64,000 nt of DNA from Gnetum montanum (taxonomy: Eukaryota > Streptophyta > Gnetopsida > Gnetales > Gnetaceae). The position numbers were made by a program, and so were the translations under genes. The notes under the pieces were generated by a model. It made no database searches. It was not told the DNA's origin and saw only the letters and a list, made by a program, of their open reading frames with translations. Each line of letters starts with the position of its first letter. Within the stretch, counting starts at the first letter, position 1. Positions 23,130-34,241 of this stretch are shown here, in pieces. The stretch is from contig MNCI01016241.1 of assembly GCA_015680685.1 (NCBI GenBank), positions 398,112-462,111 on the forward strand, read 5' to 3'.

Positions 23130-24229
23130 ACTACAGATCATGATACAATTATATATTCACAAGCTTTCTTGTTAGTTATCATAAACCATGGTCCTCAATA
23201 AACTTTATTTTCGTAATTCTTGTGAACTTCAAATTCCGATAAAAAAAAATATCCATGTGTTGAAGAAAATGGAAAAATAAACATTTAGTATGAAGAATGA
23301 AATGTCGAAAATTATTTATTAAATAAAGGTCCTATGTATTAGAGTACATGAAGAGAAAAATAAAAATGAATAGTCAAGCAAGAACAATATAAAGAGTCAT
23401 GCAACCTACAAAGACAAAGACATGATGGTATGGGAAGTTAAAATGGAGCATGAACTATAAGAATGAAACCATCGTAACAAAGAGAAAAGCACATTAGTAA
23501 TGCACAAAGATATGCATGTGTAAAAAAGACATCGCAAATGCACTTGAATAACCATGGTTGTAAACGAGAAAAGGAGCAATGAAACGTTGGAAAAATCATA
23601 AACAAAATTCATAAGACGTTTTGTACACATACAGAAATATGTCAACCATGTGTAAATTGGTTGAAATAAATTCTTGTTCTCATTAATTGTAACATACATA
23701 TTGCATTGTCAACTACTATTGAAATTTGTAAGCACAACTACTATTGAAATTTGTAAGCCGAAGGGTAAGTTTCTAACTTGCAGCCTCCTTGGCCGATTTC
23801 TATGGTGTTGTGTCGGTGTCAATGGTTGGGCAGATTCTCCACGGCAATGCCTTGAGCATCTGTTTTGTTTTAATAGTAGGTGGTACCACAACCCCTGTAC
23901 TAACACCCACAGCAGCTTAGCATTTCAACCTGTTGTAGAAGTCAAGGTTTACAATTTTCAAATTTTGTCTTTCATAGATTTTTTTTAATGAACAAAATGT
24001 TTTAAATTAAAACGCAGTCTACTCAAATTTTATGTTTCCAAAATTAGAAAAAAGTAATAGAGGAAAACACTTTCAAAACAAATCTTCAATTGGTATAAAT
24101 TATAAAACTTGGTTACTTTGATATTTATAAGTTAAGAGGATCTATTTTAATATTTGTTTTTTTATTTTTAAAATTTTTAAATTAAATTACTTTTAAATAT
24201 GAACTTCATCCAGAAAGTCACTCTCATAA
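23130..24229. other. No supportable gene
   Basis: AT-rich sequence. A GC-richer patch at 23775-23905 reads ADFYGVVSVSMVGQILHG in one plus frame and might be another gene fragment, but I do not recognise it. A 25-bp stretch (ACTACTATTGAAATTTGTAAG) is repeated at about 23711 and 23739. Confidence 0.35.
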
Positions 24230-24442
24230 TTTGCGTTCGGGTCCGGGCGGAGGGCTTGCACGGGGCTGCAGCTGGCGTCCACTGTGGTTGAGTTGGCGGT
24301 GCCTGAGCTGGTGCACGGCTTTCACTGGAGACTGCCCGATGGATGCCAAGTGGACGATCACGATGAATTGGGCGTCACAGCCCACCGTTCCACACCTCTG
24401 CACGCTGTTGCCATACCACGTCAGCCTGGTCTTGCCGCATGA
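24230..24442 (+). pseudogene. Cytochrome P450 C-terminal fragment (5'-truncated)
   Basis: In one frame the sequence opens with FAFGSGRRACTGLQL, the P450 heme-ligand loop FxxGxRxCxG with the axial cysteine. It continues to a typical CYP71-clan C-terminus (VVELAVPELVHGFHWRLPDG, then a segment ending AVAIPRQP) and a TGA at 24440-24442. About 70 codons of a roughly 500-codon protein remain. Nothing before 24230 looks like P450. The stretch is GC-rich against AT-rich surroundings. An 18-base A run begins ten bases after the stop, as in a processed transcript. Intact P450s are ER-anchored monooxygenases; this piece cannot work. The subfamily is uncertain. Confidence 0.85.
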
Positions 24443-24451
24443 AATTTTATT

Positions 24452-24469
24452 AAAAAAAAAAAAAAAAAA
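24452..24469 (+). repeat. Poly-A tract after the P450 fragment
   Basis: Eighteen A follow GAAATTTTATT directly downstream of the P450 stop codon. This fits a retroposed, 5'-truncated mRNA or the tail of a LINE-mobilised copy. I see no clear target-site duplication. Confidence 0.7.
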
Positions 24470-26163
24470 GAATGGCCGCAGTCTTCCGTGGTACTTGGTC
24501 GCTTGTAATGGCTATGCTGAAGTAGCAAGAAGGGTGTGGACCAGCAAGACGCCATGTATAAGTAATATAAAAACATTTTCAGTCTTAATGAATCAAGTGT
24601 AATATCGCTATGCACCAAGAATAATAAGTGAGAGTTACAGGTTAAAATTTGTTTATTTTCAAATGAAAATATACTTACAATTTTTTACGGACCATACTTT
24701 ACACTGAGTAATAAAGATAATATAGTATTTTTTACAAACTCTCCATCATACTAAACCCTAATACATGAGTAATAAAAACAACATTGGAATTTAGAGGGCA
24801 TAGAGCTTTTGATGAGCTTTAAATGAAACTTTGTAAATTTAACATAGAAAACTAAATTCTAAAAGAAAACTGAATCCAAAAATTTATTTTAATAAAATGA
24901 AGGTAGAATTATTTTAAAATTGTAAAATAGTGATCAGTTATTATTTGGTGGATCATTGATTTGATTTGGGCTTTTAGCTTTTGGTGATTTGGGATTCGTA
25001 TTTTGTATGCCAAGGCTAAGTAGTAAGCAACATATTCCATTTTAAGTAGTTTGAGGAAGTACACAAAGTAGGATTTCAATGGTAGGATTTATGATTTACC
25101 TAGAGGAATAGAATAACATGGTTACAACTTTGAATGTTTCAATGGTAGGATTTATGATTTATCCAATGGAATAGAATAACATGGTTACAACTTTGAACTC
25201 CATGGTATCCATGATTAGGCAATTGGAATCCACTACTGAATCTGTGGTAAAAAAACATACAATCCTATGTTGACCACCCAACTTTCTCACTCCTTTCATA
25301 GATTAAACATGCCCCAACCCCTCATGAACCAACTATAGGAAAGTCATCTAAATGAGTTTATTACCTCGTGCATTTACATTACCTTAAAAAAGAACCATCA
25401 CCACGCTCAATGCCCCTTAGACAGAGTTCTAAAAAGATTCGCAGATAACCTGATAAGCCTAAATATTCCATACGTATGCTTCGCGTCCCATAAACAGAAA
25501 GGTCCCTGCCAGGGTGAGTGCCTTTCGGGGCTGTTCAAACTTTATCCTTAACAAAGGAAACTATCTATATTGAATATTTTGTTACTAAATTATTTACCTC
25601 GGAAATCATTTAGAAACTTACTAAATGAGGAGTGGGGGTGTCGGACCCGAAATCATTTAGAAACTTACTAAATATAAGTTATGTGGAAACCTAACTTCTC
25701 CTATCAATACGTTGCATGCATTAAATCATCAAAAATTTAGCAGCAGAATTTACTCAGGAACAGAGTTCTGCAGAGCCTGGAATGGGGTGGAAACCATCGC
25801 AATTCCGCAGCTACGACGGCTCTTTGCTGCTCTTGTAATTTGCTGGTATATGGGACAGTTGATGCCATAATTTGCGCGATTTGGGATATTTGGCTCAGTC
25901 GCCGTTACGGAATATGTAAGAAAAGAAAAGAAATGTCTGTTCTGATCTGATGATCTTCTGTTCCCTGCAACTCTCGCAGAATATCTTGCAACTCTCGCAG
26001 AATATCTCAAAGATTCAGTTGGGATTAATATTCTTTACCATTAACAACTGATTGCTTCTCACTGTATATAAAATGTCCACGATTGAATATGTTTGTGTGG
26101 CAAAAACAGGTGTGATCTGTTGGACGCCAGAGGAGGAGCGAACGGTGGCCATCAAAGTGCAAA
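24470..26163. other. No gene; contains an exact 21-bp tandem duplication
   Basis: AT-rich up to about 25.4 kb. A direct repeat of about 50 bp (AATGGTAGGATTTATGATTT with its flanks) occurs at about 25079 and 25140. At 25966-26007 the 21-bp unit starting TGCAACTCTCGCAGAATATC is present twice, exactly and back to back. The last few hundred bases precede the IQD fragment and could hold its old promoter. Confidence 0.5.
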
Positions 26164-26700
26164 ATGGGTAAGAAGGGCTGTTGCTCCTGGTTCACGTTAG
26201 TCAAGAGGGCCTTTACAGCATCCCTTTTCAAGGACCCTCACGACAAGATACGAATTCCTGCCTTTTGTTTTTGTTTTAATTTTAAGCCTTTCGTGTTTCC
26301 ATATCGTCTTTGCAGAGTAGTCATGGGATATTGGCGTGATGCAGAAAAGGGTGGCTGCCAAAAAGAAGCAGCAAAAGCAAGCCATTGTTGCAGCAATTAC
26401 AGTGGCTTCGGCGCACGCGGCTGCAGAACATGTTGCATCAATTCGCATTGAGACGGCCTTCAGAGGATACCTGGTTTACAACACAGTTCTCCCTTTCTAT
26501 TTTATAAAAAGCTTATCATATTTGCAAAGAAAGCAAAGTGAAGTTCTGTTGTTATTGGGTGGAGGGCGTTACGGGCGCTCAAGGGCTTGGTCCGGCTGCA
26601 GGCGCTTGTGCCTGTTTACAACGTGCGCAAGCGCCAACTACATGGCCGCCACGGAATCCTCCAAGGCAAAGGCCAGGGCAAAGGTCAAAGGTCAAGGCCA
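26164..26700 (+). pseudogene. IQD (IQ67-domain) calmodulin-binding protein gene fragment
   Basis: Exon-like pieces on the plus strand match the IQD layout. MGKKGCCSWFTLVKRAF (from 26164) is the usual IQD N-terminus. Near 26332-26473, after a frame change, come RVAAKKKQQKQAIVAAITVA and AFRGYL. From 26563 comes RALRALKGLVRLQALV. The gap between GYL and RALRAL sits where IQD genes have their conserved phase-0 intron. IQD proteins bind calmodulin through IQ67 and link it to microtubules or the nucleus. After VRKRQL the reading turns into low-complexity GKGQGKGQ and the normal C-terminus is missing, so it is truncated. The frameshift plus truncation favours a pseudogene. Confidence 0.75.
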
Positions 26701-27199
26701 GGTTTCAGGGCACTGGAACACAGCGTCAAAATGGTTCAAAATGGTTCAAAGAAATGATGATAATTAATTTAGGGTATATATATGTATATACATATTTTCT
26801 GTCTGTTCTTTTACAATTTTCAATGCAAGCTTCAATATGAAGCCAAGTGTACATTAAACATCAAATTAAATTTATGATTTGTGGCAGGCCTGGTAAACTC
26901 TTTTTCCTTATGCATAGTGCCACTGTATTCCCCACTGTATTCCCCAGTAATCACTTGAGTTCATAAATGCCCACATGCATTTCTTCAAATGCCGTCTGCG
27001 ATTGGTTATCGTATCACGGAGCCTCAAGGATTATGTCAGCCTCGTATAGCTTAAATTTACGATCATAATATTGTAAAGCATGTTTACAATAACTGTTTGA
27101 AATTATTGTTATCTTTTCAATGACGATATCTGGCTTGATTGGGTATCATGCAAAAAACGCCCGTGAAAATTCCAGTATTACAAACTCAAACTTACATGA

Positions 27200-27271
27200 G
27201 GAGTTGTAGTATAGTCGTAAGTATTTCTGCCTGTCACGCGGACGACCCGGGTTTGATCCTTGGCAACGGCG
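27200..27271 (+). pseudogene. tRNA-Asp(GTC), diverged copy or pseudogene
   Basis: Seventy-two bases align end to end with plant tRNA-Asp. The TGTAGTATAGTCGTAAG D-arm/A box, the anticodon loop CTGTCAC with anticodon GTC, and the CCGGGTTTGATCC T-arm/B box are kept; the stretch ends GGCAACGGCG. TTTT follows two bases later, as a Pol III terminator should. Acceptor-stem positions 2 and 3 (G and A opposite G) do not pair, and the T-loop has TTTGA instead of TTCGA. A functional gene is therefore unlikely. Confidence 0.8.
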
Positions 27272-27770
27272 ATTTTAACGATTTTGAAACCAAAAGTTCT
27301 GTGCCAGCGTCCGGCTTACTGAAACCTTCGTTCAGTACATTGCCCAACGGCAATAAATTTCAATCGTAATGTCTGATAATAATAAACGGACGGTTTCGAT
27401 CCTGGCAACGGCGATTTTAACGATTTTGAAACCAAGTTCTGTGCCAGCGTCTGGCTTACTGAAACCTTCGTTCAGTACATTGCCCAACGGCAACAACGTT
27501 GGGCTTACTGAAACCTTGGTTCAGTACATTGCCCAACGGCAACAAATTTCAATCGTAATGTCTGATAATAATAAACGGTATGTTGCTCTTATGAAACATT
27601 ATTCAGCAGAATACGAATCACCTATTTCGTTTTTCTTCATCATCTATCTTTTTTCTCTTTACAAGATCANTCTTTTTTCTCTTTATCATGTCTGATAATA
27701 ATAAACGGTAAACCTTCGTTCACCTATTTCGTTTTTCCTCCTCATCTATCTTTTTTCTCTTTATCAAAAA
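27249..27770 (+). repeat. Tandem duplications derived from the tRNA-Asp 3' half and its flank
   Basis: The T-arm half of the tRNA plus about 115 bp of downstream flank (27249-27390) is repeated at 27391-27580, where an internal segment (GGCTTACTGAAACCTT...) is doubled again. The tail word GTCTGATAATAATAAACGG occurs at about 27371, 27561 and 27691. A second pair of units (CACCTATTTCGTTTTTC...) lies at about 27620 and 27720. One base (27670) is undetermined. Confidence 0.8.
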
Positions 27771-27859
27771 TTGAAAACATTACCTATGCTATCTTACTCC
27801 ACCAGGTTAACAGAACAAAACAGATGGCGATATCATCACCATTTGTTCTCACTCACTCA

Positions 27860-28062
27860 CTAAGGCAGGCGCAAACGGTGCCTAGAATCGGAGACATTGA
27901 TCTGCCAATGGAGATCCAAAAAGGCAGCAATGGCGGCCTAAGACCGATCCCATTCAAGCTGCTGCTTTTGCTCCTTGCTCACCCCGCAAAACCTCTGCAA
28001 CTTCTTGGGCATGGAATCATGAATCCTCCACCACGTCGCATGTGTAGCATCGCTCGCATATT
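27860..28062 (-). pseudogene. GUX-like xylan glucuronyltransferase (GT8), C-terminal part
   Basis: The minus strand from 28060 reads YASDATHATWWRIHDSMPKK, then LQRFCGVSKEQKQQLEWDR, one TAG, then LDLHWQINVSDSRHRLRLP and a stop at 27860-27862. This matches the C-terminal end of plant GT8 GUX/PGSIP proteins, which add glucuronic acid to xylan in the Golgi. It is the continuation of the gene piece at 34783-35425. The chromodomain retroelement lies between them, and about 30 codons at this junction (including the expected HxxGxxKPW region) are missing. Confidence 0.8.
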
Positions 28063-28591
28063 TACCTCCCCCACGGTTCGGGGGCTATGGGGGCACAAGG
28101 GGTCCTCCGCTCCTTATGTCTTCGGAACCATACTGGCATGGCAGTTCCATGCATTAGTAAGAAGAGGCTACGACCTACCTCATTACCCCACTCGGTAGGA
28201 CCTTGCCTGGGAGGGTTGCGTAGTTCAACTCTGTGTTGGGTCTTTTTACCAAGGGTGTCATGGGACGTGCTATGGGATGTTGTGTGCGCTCCTTAGAGCG
28301 TGACACCAACTACCAGCACACGGTGATGAATTTGGAGGGTTTAGCTGGTAGTCCCTGTGGTGTCCATGTGAGTGGAGCAAGGGAGTGCTATCTAGCTTGT
28401 TAGCGTATCACGAATATTGTTTATGAAACACCGCTCAGAAGACATGCTAACACTAACACATTGTTTGTTGGCATGTGTTTCAGGATTGTTGATTATTGAG
28501 ACGTATTCCTCTTGAGTTTTGTCCCGATTCAGAATCTACTTGGGAAACTCTTGGGGTGCCGAACAACGTGCTCAGGGACAACATTGTTACA
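28063..28591 (+). repeat. 5' LTR of the chromovirus, truncated at its start
   Basis: It aligns with 34276-34782 and ends TTGTTACA. The first ~34 bp present in the 3' LTR (TGTAAGAGAGATAGC...) are absent here. About 22 bp near 28171-28193 are absent from the 3' LTR. GUX coding text abuts the truncated start. Confidence 0.85.
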
Positions 28592-28593
28592 GA

Positions 28594-28605
28594 TGGTATC
28601 AGAGC
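28594..28605 (+). other. Primer-binding site, tRNA-iMet
   Basis: TGGTATCAGAGC, the standard plant initiator-Met tRNA primer site, two bases after the LTR. Confidence 0.95.
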
Positions 28606-28714
28606 CTCACAGTTTCAATTATTGGTGCAAGGGTTTGTAGTTTGTGAGGTTTCCATTTTCAACTTCTGCTAGCCACTTTCTCTTAGGGGGTGGCCTTGTG
28701 CTAAAGCTCTCTCT

Positions 28715-30195
28715 TTGGCAAACATGGAGCCTGGTGGACCGAGTGACATGGCTGATGTTCAAGCAAATCTAGAAATTGAGGCCGAGATAGAACTTGGTCA
28801 AGATGAGACTAAGTTTCAAACGTTATGGAATCATGTCAAGGCAATTGATGAGGCCTTAACCTATCCTGGTCCAGAAAACGTGGATGCGATCCATCACATT
28901 CTTAAAGATGTTGACTTGCCACAAGAAAAGATGGATCTTCGCTCCAAGGACAAGGTGAAATTGGGAAAGGCTAAGGTTTCGATCTTGAAATGTCGTCTGG
29001 ATCGTAGGATCAACCTCTACAAGGATCTATTCAGATCCTTGGAAGAGGCACAAACAAAAGCATCCTTGGTTGAGGACTTAGTTGGTCGGGTGAAAGTTCT
29101 GGAGGTTGCCCTGGTGGGGGTAAATCAGGAACTATCTGATTTGAAAATTGAAAACACCATCCTGAAATCCTCCTTAGCAGGATGCTTGGCAGATGAGCTA
29201 GTAGCGATAGCCCGTATCAAAGCTAGAGAACCGAGTTCTTATGATGGTGAGAGAAATGATGCTAAAATCAATGCCTTCCTCCATGATGCGGAGATGTACC
29301 TAAATACCGGGGGTGTTCCTACAACCCAAAAGGTCTCCACAGCATCACAATTTCTCATAGGAAGTGCTAAGCTATGGTGGCTTAGTCTCCTTCGTGCCCA
29401 AGAAAAGGGCACATCGACAAAAAAGATCGAGACATGGGACAGCATTAAGGTTGCATTGATCAAACAATTCCGTCCTGGGAACTCTGAATGGGTCGCTAGA
29501 ACCAAGCTAGAGACCCTAAAACATTCAGGGAAGCTTGAACATTATATTAATAGCTTCCAAGAACTCATGTTGTTGATTCCCGATATGGGGGATCGGGATC
29601 GTTTTTCAAGTTCGTAAATGGGCTACAACCATGGGCGCAGATGGAGTTGCATCGAAGAGGCATTGACTCCCTCACGGAGGCTATTGCGGCTACTGGCACT
29701 TTTCTAGATTTCAAGGCAACGAAGCCAGATAAGGGCAAGCCTGGGAAGGGTAAGCATGTCACACCCTCCCACTCTCAGAGAACAGATACAGGATCCATCA
29801 AAGGTGGAAATACCTTCAGATCAGTTCAGCAAGGCAGTCGCCTGATGGGTGGTCCTCCAGGGAACCAAGGCTCTCAACAAAAATGCAAGGATACAGGGAG
29901 CAAGTGGCAACCTGGGACCAAGAAGAAGTAGTTTATGGGAGGTGCCTTTAAGGGGCCAATTCAGTGCTTCTTGTGTCGTGGAAATCACTTGGCAAGAAAT
30001 TGTCCCCTGAGTTCAGGAAGGACTGAGAATAGACAAGGGCTAGCTCCTGGGAAACAACTGATGGCACTTAATTATCACCCTGACCCATGCCTTCATATTA
30101 CTGATGGAAGCACATCGGGGGAACAGTGGAGGCTAGCGGTGATGATGGAGTTATCAGACATGGTTACACAGAGGTCAGGAGCTATAAACTCCTAG
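28715..30195 (+). pseudogene. Chromovirus gag (broken)
   Basis: The ATG at 28715 opens 300 codons: an acidic N-terminus, a coiled coil near residues 110-150, then the retrotransposon-gag domain (FLIGSAKLWWLSLL, FRPGNSEWVARTKLETLKH). One T appears lost from the run near 29602, shifting the frame. The reading continues from about 29607 in another frame (FVNGLQPWAQMELHRRGI), passes a TAG at 29929-29931 and reaches the zinc knuckle CFLCRGNHLARNC (CX2CX3HX4C, about 29962-30000). A further TAG lies at 30193-30195. Gag forms the particle and binds RNA. No second gag copy is nearby. Confidence 0.9.
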
Positions 30196-33100
30196 AATCC
30201 TAATCCTGATACTCTACATCAGGTTCAGTTGGCCCTAATCACTATGAGCTCAAGTCAACTAAGTGCCCTCATTGATAATGGGGTTAGTCACAATTACATG
30301 GTTCCAACCATGGTGAAAGACTTGTAGCTAAAGATGGAACCTGTCCAAGCTTCCTGCAAGCTGGCCAAGTTCAGGCCCCTTTGGTGCATCAGGGTGTGTC
30401 ATGGTGTCCCCGTTCAAGTGGGCTCACGGCAAGGAGTCCTAGATTTTTCAATTCTAGATATGGACTCTTTTCAAGTCATTTTGGGGCAAGAATTTTTACT
30501 CAAGGCCAAAGTTTTCACAGCCCCACATCTGGACCTGATTTTTATTTCGCATGAAAGCTCCCCATGCCTAGTTCAAACTCATGGAGCACAGATGGAAAAG
30601 GATGAGGGCTCTAGCCCCCAGATTGTGTCACCAATGGTGATGAAACGCTTGGCCAAGGACCCTACCAAAAACTTTCTGCTAGCTATGAAAATGGATGATC
30701 CTTCTGAGGCTTGTGGATCCCAATATCATGTTGACCCATGCATAGCACAGGTGCTCGATAAGTTTAAAGATGTGATGCCACCTAAACTGCCTGGTAGTTT
30801 TCCACCTTGGAGAGCTATGGATTATAAAATCAAATTGCAGCCTAGTACTGATCCTCCTATCCAAAGGCCATACTGCTTAATAGGACCAGAATTGGGGGAA
30901 TTGAAAAAGCAGCTTGAAGATTTAATGTCCAAGGGATACATTCGTTCCTCAAAATCCCCTTATGGGGCACCGGTATTGTTTGTCACCAAGAAGGACAGAA
31001 CGCTACGACTCTGTTGTGATTATAAACTATTGAATAAACACACGATCAAGAACAAGTACCTATTACCGCTCATTTCTGATTTGTTCGATCAATTGGCAGG
31101 GGCTCGATATTTTACCCAGCTAGACCTTAGATAAGGGTACTACCAGGTTCGCATTGCAGAAGGAGACAAAGCAAAAACTGCATGTGTAACTCGGTATGGG
31201 TCATATGAATGGACCGTAATGCCTTTCGGGCTTTTCAATGCACCAGCTACATTTTGTACCTTGATGAACGAGATATTTCAACCCTTCCTAGATAAATTTT
31301 TGGTCATCTATCTTGATGAAATCTTGATATATAGCTAGACATTGGAGGAACATGCCCTCTACCTGCAGATGGTCCTTGAGAAGCTACGAGAAAATCGACT
31401 ATACATAAAGAAAGAAAAATGTGAATTTTGCTGCTCAGAGCTAAAATTTTTGGGGCATCTCGTGGGGTATGGGCAGGTAAAGCCAAATCCGAAGAGGGTA
31501 GAGGTTGTGCGCCAATGGTCTGCACCCACTAATGTGCATGAGGTCAGAAAGTTCATGGGGTTAGCTAGTTTCTATCGGAAATTCATCAAAAATTTTATAG
31601 GAATTGCTGCTCCTCTGACCAATCTACAAAAGAAAGAAGTTGCATGGCAGTGGGACTCAAATTGTCAGAAAACCTTCGAGAGGATCAAAGAGGCTTTAAC
31701 CTTCCATCCAATGTTGGCATTGCCCGATTTCTCGATACCTTTTAAGGTTCATACGGATGCCAATGAGAATGCAATTGAGGGCATCTTGCTACAAAAAGGT
31801 CATCCTGTCACTTATGAGAGCCAGAAGCTGAATCAAGTAGAGCAGAGGTGGTCAGTCCATGAAAAGGAAATGTTCGCTATTGTCCATTGCTTAAGATCAT
31901 GGAGACACTACTTGCTGGGAGTCGTGTCATCGTAAAGACGAATAATCTGGCCACTAGCTACTTGATGAATCAAACGAAGCTGAGGCCCAAATAGGCTCGA
32001 TGGTTGGCCATGTTGTCCGAATTTGATTTGCAATTGACTTACCATCTTGGAAAGGAGAACGTGGTGGCAAATGCATTGAGTTGTCGTCCTCAACCTGCCT
32101 CTCAGCTCTTTTTCATCATTGGGTCACAAACTTCACATGTTTAATGTGATGAAGTGTTGTTGGCTAAAATTCAAGATGGTTTGAAAAGGGACCCCCATAT
32201 CATTGATTTAATGAAGCTAATAGAAACTGGGTGAGAACCAGAGTTCAAAATGAGGGATGGACTGCTTTGGTTTCGGGATAATCAGATATGCATTCCGGAT
32301 TGGGATGGCTTACGCAAAGAGATAATCCGAGAATGCAATAACACATAGTGGGCAGGGCACCTTGGACAGCAAAGGACCTTGGCTTTCATTGAGAGAACCT
32401 TCTTCTGGCCAAAAATGTATTGGGACGTGATTTCTTATATCCATAAGTGTCTAGTGTGCCAACAGGATAAGGGGTCTACGGAGTGTCCAGGTGGTCTTCT
32501 GCTGCCCTTGGAAATCCCTCCATTTCCATGAGCTATAGTGTCTATGGACTTCATCACAGGATTGCCAAATATTTAGGGCTTAAGTAGCATCATTGTTGTG
32601 GTGGAAAAATTCTCTAAATTTTCCATATTCATTCCTTGTCCATCACAGTGCTCTGCTGAGGATACGGCAGCATACTATTTTGATAGGGTAGTTCAATATT
32701 TTGGGTTACCCATGAGCATCATTTTAGACCAAGATCCACGCTTCACAAGTGCTTTCTGGCGAGCACTATTTGGCATGATGGGTACCATCTTCAAATTGTC
32801 AACAAGCTTTCATCTGCAGACCGATGGGCAGACAAAATGGATGAATCAGGTACTTGAAGAGTACCTTCATCACTATGTTCGTAGTGACCAAAAGAACTAG
32901 CCATTTCTATTAGGGATTGCCCAGCTAAGCTATAACATCTAGAAGCCCTCAGCTACTGGGTTTTCTCCTACAGAACTGGTAATGGAAAGGTAGCCCATCA
33001 CCCCTCATATGGTTTCCCCCTCGTTGCAGGGTCGGCATCCCTCAGCAGATGAATTCTTGAAGAGGTGGTCTGAAAATTTTGATACAGCAAAGTATCATCT

Positions 33101-33636
33101 AGAGAGGGCAGTGAAATGAATGAAAAAGTATTCTGATTGAAAATGCTAGCCTCGTGAATTCAAGGTGGGAGATTAGGTCCTCTTGAAGTTTGGACCCACG
33201 TTAGTTTAAACTAAAATAGGGAACTACCTCCAAGCTGATGAGGCAGTATGATGGTCCCTTCCGGATCATCGATAAAATTAACTCTATGACATATAAGCTT
33301 CAACTACCGATTAATATGGACCGAGTCCATCTAGTTTTTCATGTCAGCATGCTAAAGCCGTTACCGGATGGGTTCCCATATCTGGAGAGAAGCCTCTTGA
33401 TCAGAGAGCGACCTTGTATACAATCTATACAAGGAAACAGAGTAGAATGCATTTGAAACTTCTAGACCATTGGCCATGGGGTAGATTTGAAAGTGGAGTT
33501 CCTCGTCCGCTGGAAACATCATCCTAACATAGACGATAATTGGGAACCACTGGAGCACTTGAGGTCCTAGGAAAACTTGATCCTAGACTTCTGTAGGGAG
33601 CATGCAATTGACCTCCCACCTTGGCTGCTCCAATGA
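30196..33636 (+). pseudogene. Chromovirus pol with C-terminal chromodomain (broken)
   Basis: Order: protease (LIDNGVSHNYM, 30268-30300; expected D-S/T-G is DNG); RT ([18 protein letters not shown], then YLDEILIYS at 31309-31335, where the second Asp of YxDD is Glu); RNase H (VHTDANENAIEG, HEKEMFAIVHCLRSWRHYLL); integrase zinc finger (GHLGQQRT...CLVCQQ), core with Asp at 32547 and Asp at 32727 but Lys at 32835-32837 where the DDE Glu belongs (QTKWMNQ for QTERVNQ); chromodomain (EFLVRWKHHPNIDDNWEPLE, 33496-33555). Frames shift at about 31920 (one A lost) and between 32900 and 33238. In-frame stops include 30325, 31132 and 31336. End TGA 33634-33636. Confidence 0.9.
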
Positions 33637-34227
33637 TGGATGGAGAAACCTCCCATGTGAAAACAAAATTAGAAGAGGCGCGACATGCGATGCCTTATAG
33701 GATTCGAGAGTGAATTCCTATGGGAGTCGGCCTCAAACAGGGGAGGAAGGTGCCTAGAGCCATTCAAAGTGCTCTATAGGTGATAGGGCTTAAGATTCAA
33801 AGAGTGCTGAACTTGAGACCCCTAGATCTTTGGATCAAACGAGTCAGGGGACACCCTGGTACTCATGGATCCCTAGATCGGTACGTTCTATCATGTTGCA
33901 ATGATAGACCACTTGATGTCCTCCCATTGCTTGGAATTTTAGGCTAGGTATGGAAGGATGGATAGTCCAAGTCTTGAGGGGTGATGCTCTTGACTTGGGT
34001 GTCAGATGCTAGGATGAGTCTGAATCCTAGGAAGATGATCAAGTTCAATAAAAATGCTTTACAGCCTTAGGCCCTAGCAGTTGGACCTTCCAGAACCAAA
34101 GATCCCTTCAAATTTAACTTAGAATAGCATGGGTGTACTTCCCCAGAATTGACAGAATCCTCCCTTGATTTTGATGTAGCAGCCTCGTGGGTTACCCAGG
34201 CCATGCTCCGAGGTCATTACTCATTTT
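33637..34227 (+). other. 3' untranslated region of the chromovirus
   Basis: About 590 bp between the chromodomain stop and the polypurine tract. No frame of note. Confidence 0.7.
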
Positions 34228-34241
34228 AAGCAGGGGAGGAT
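34228..34241 (+). other. Polypurine tract of the chromovirus
   Basis: AAGCAGGGGAGGAT directly before TGTAAGAG, the start of the 3' LTR. Confidence 0.85.

Noticed and set aside
24421-24618. Minus frame with a Phe run
   Set aside because: The Phe run is the poly-A tract read on the other strand.
26197-26448. Cys/Ala-rich minus frame over the IQD fragment
   Set aside because: Antisense shadow of the GC-rich Ala/Lys-rich IQD coding sequence.
27824-28198. 124-codon plus-strand frame starting MAISSPFVLTHS
   Set aside because: It is the antisense of the GUX C-terminal coding segment (27860-28062) and runs on into the chromovirus LTR. No family motif on this strand.
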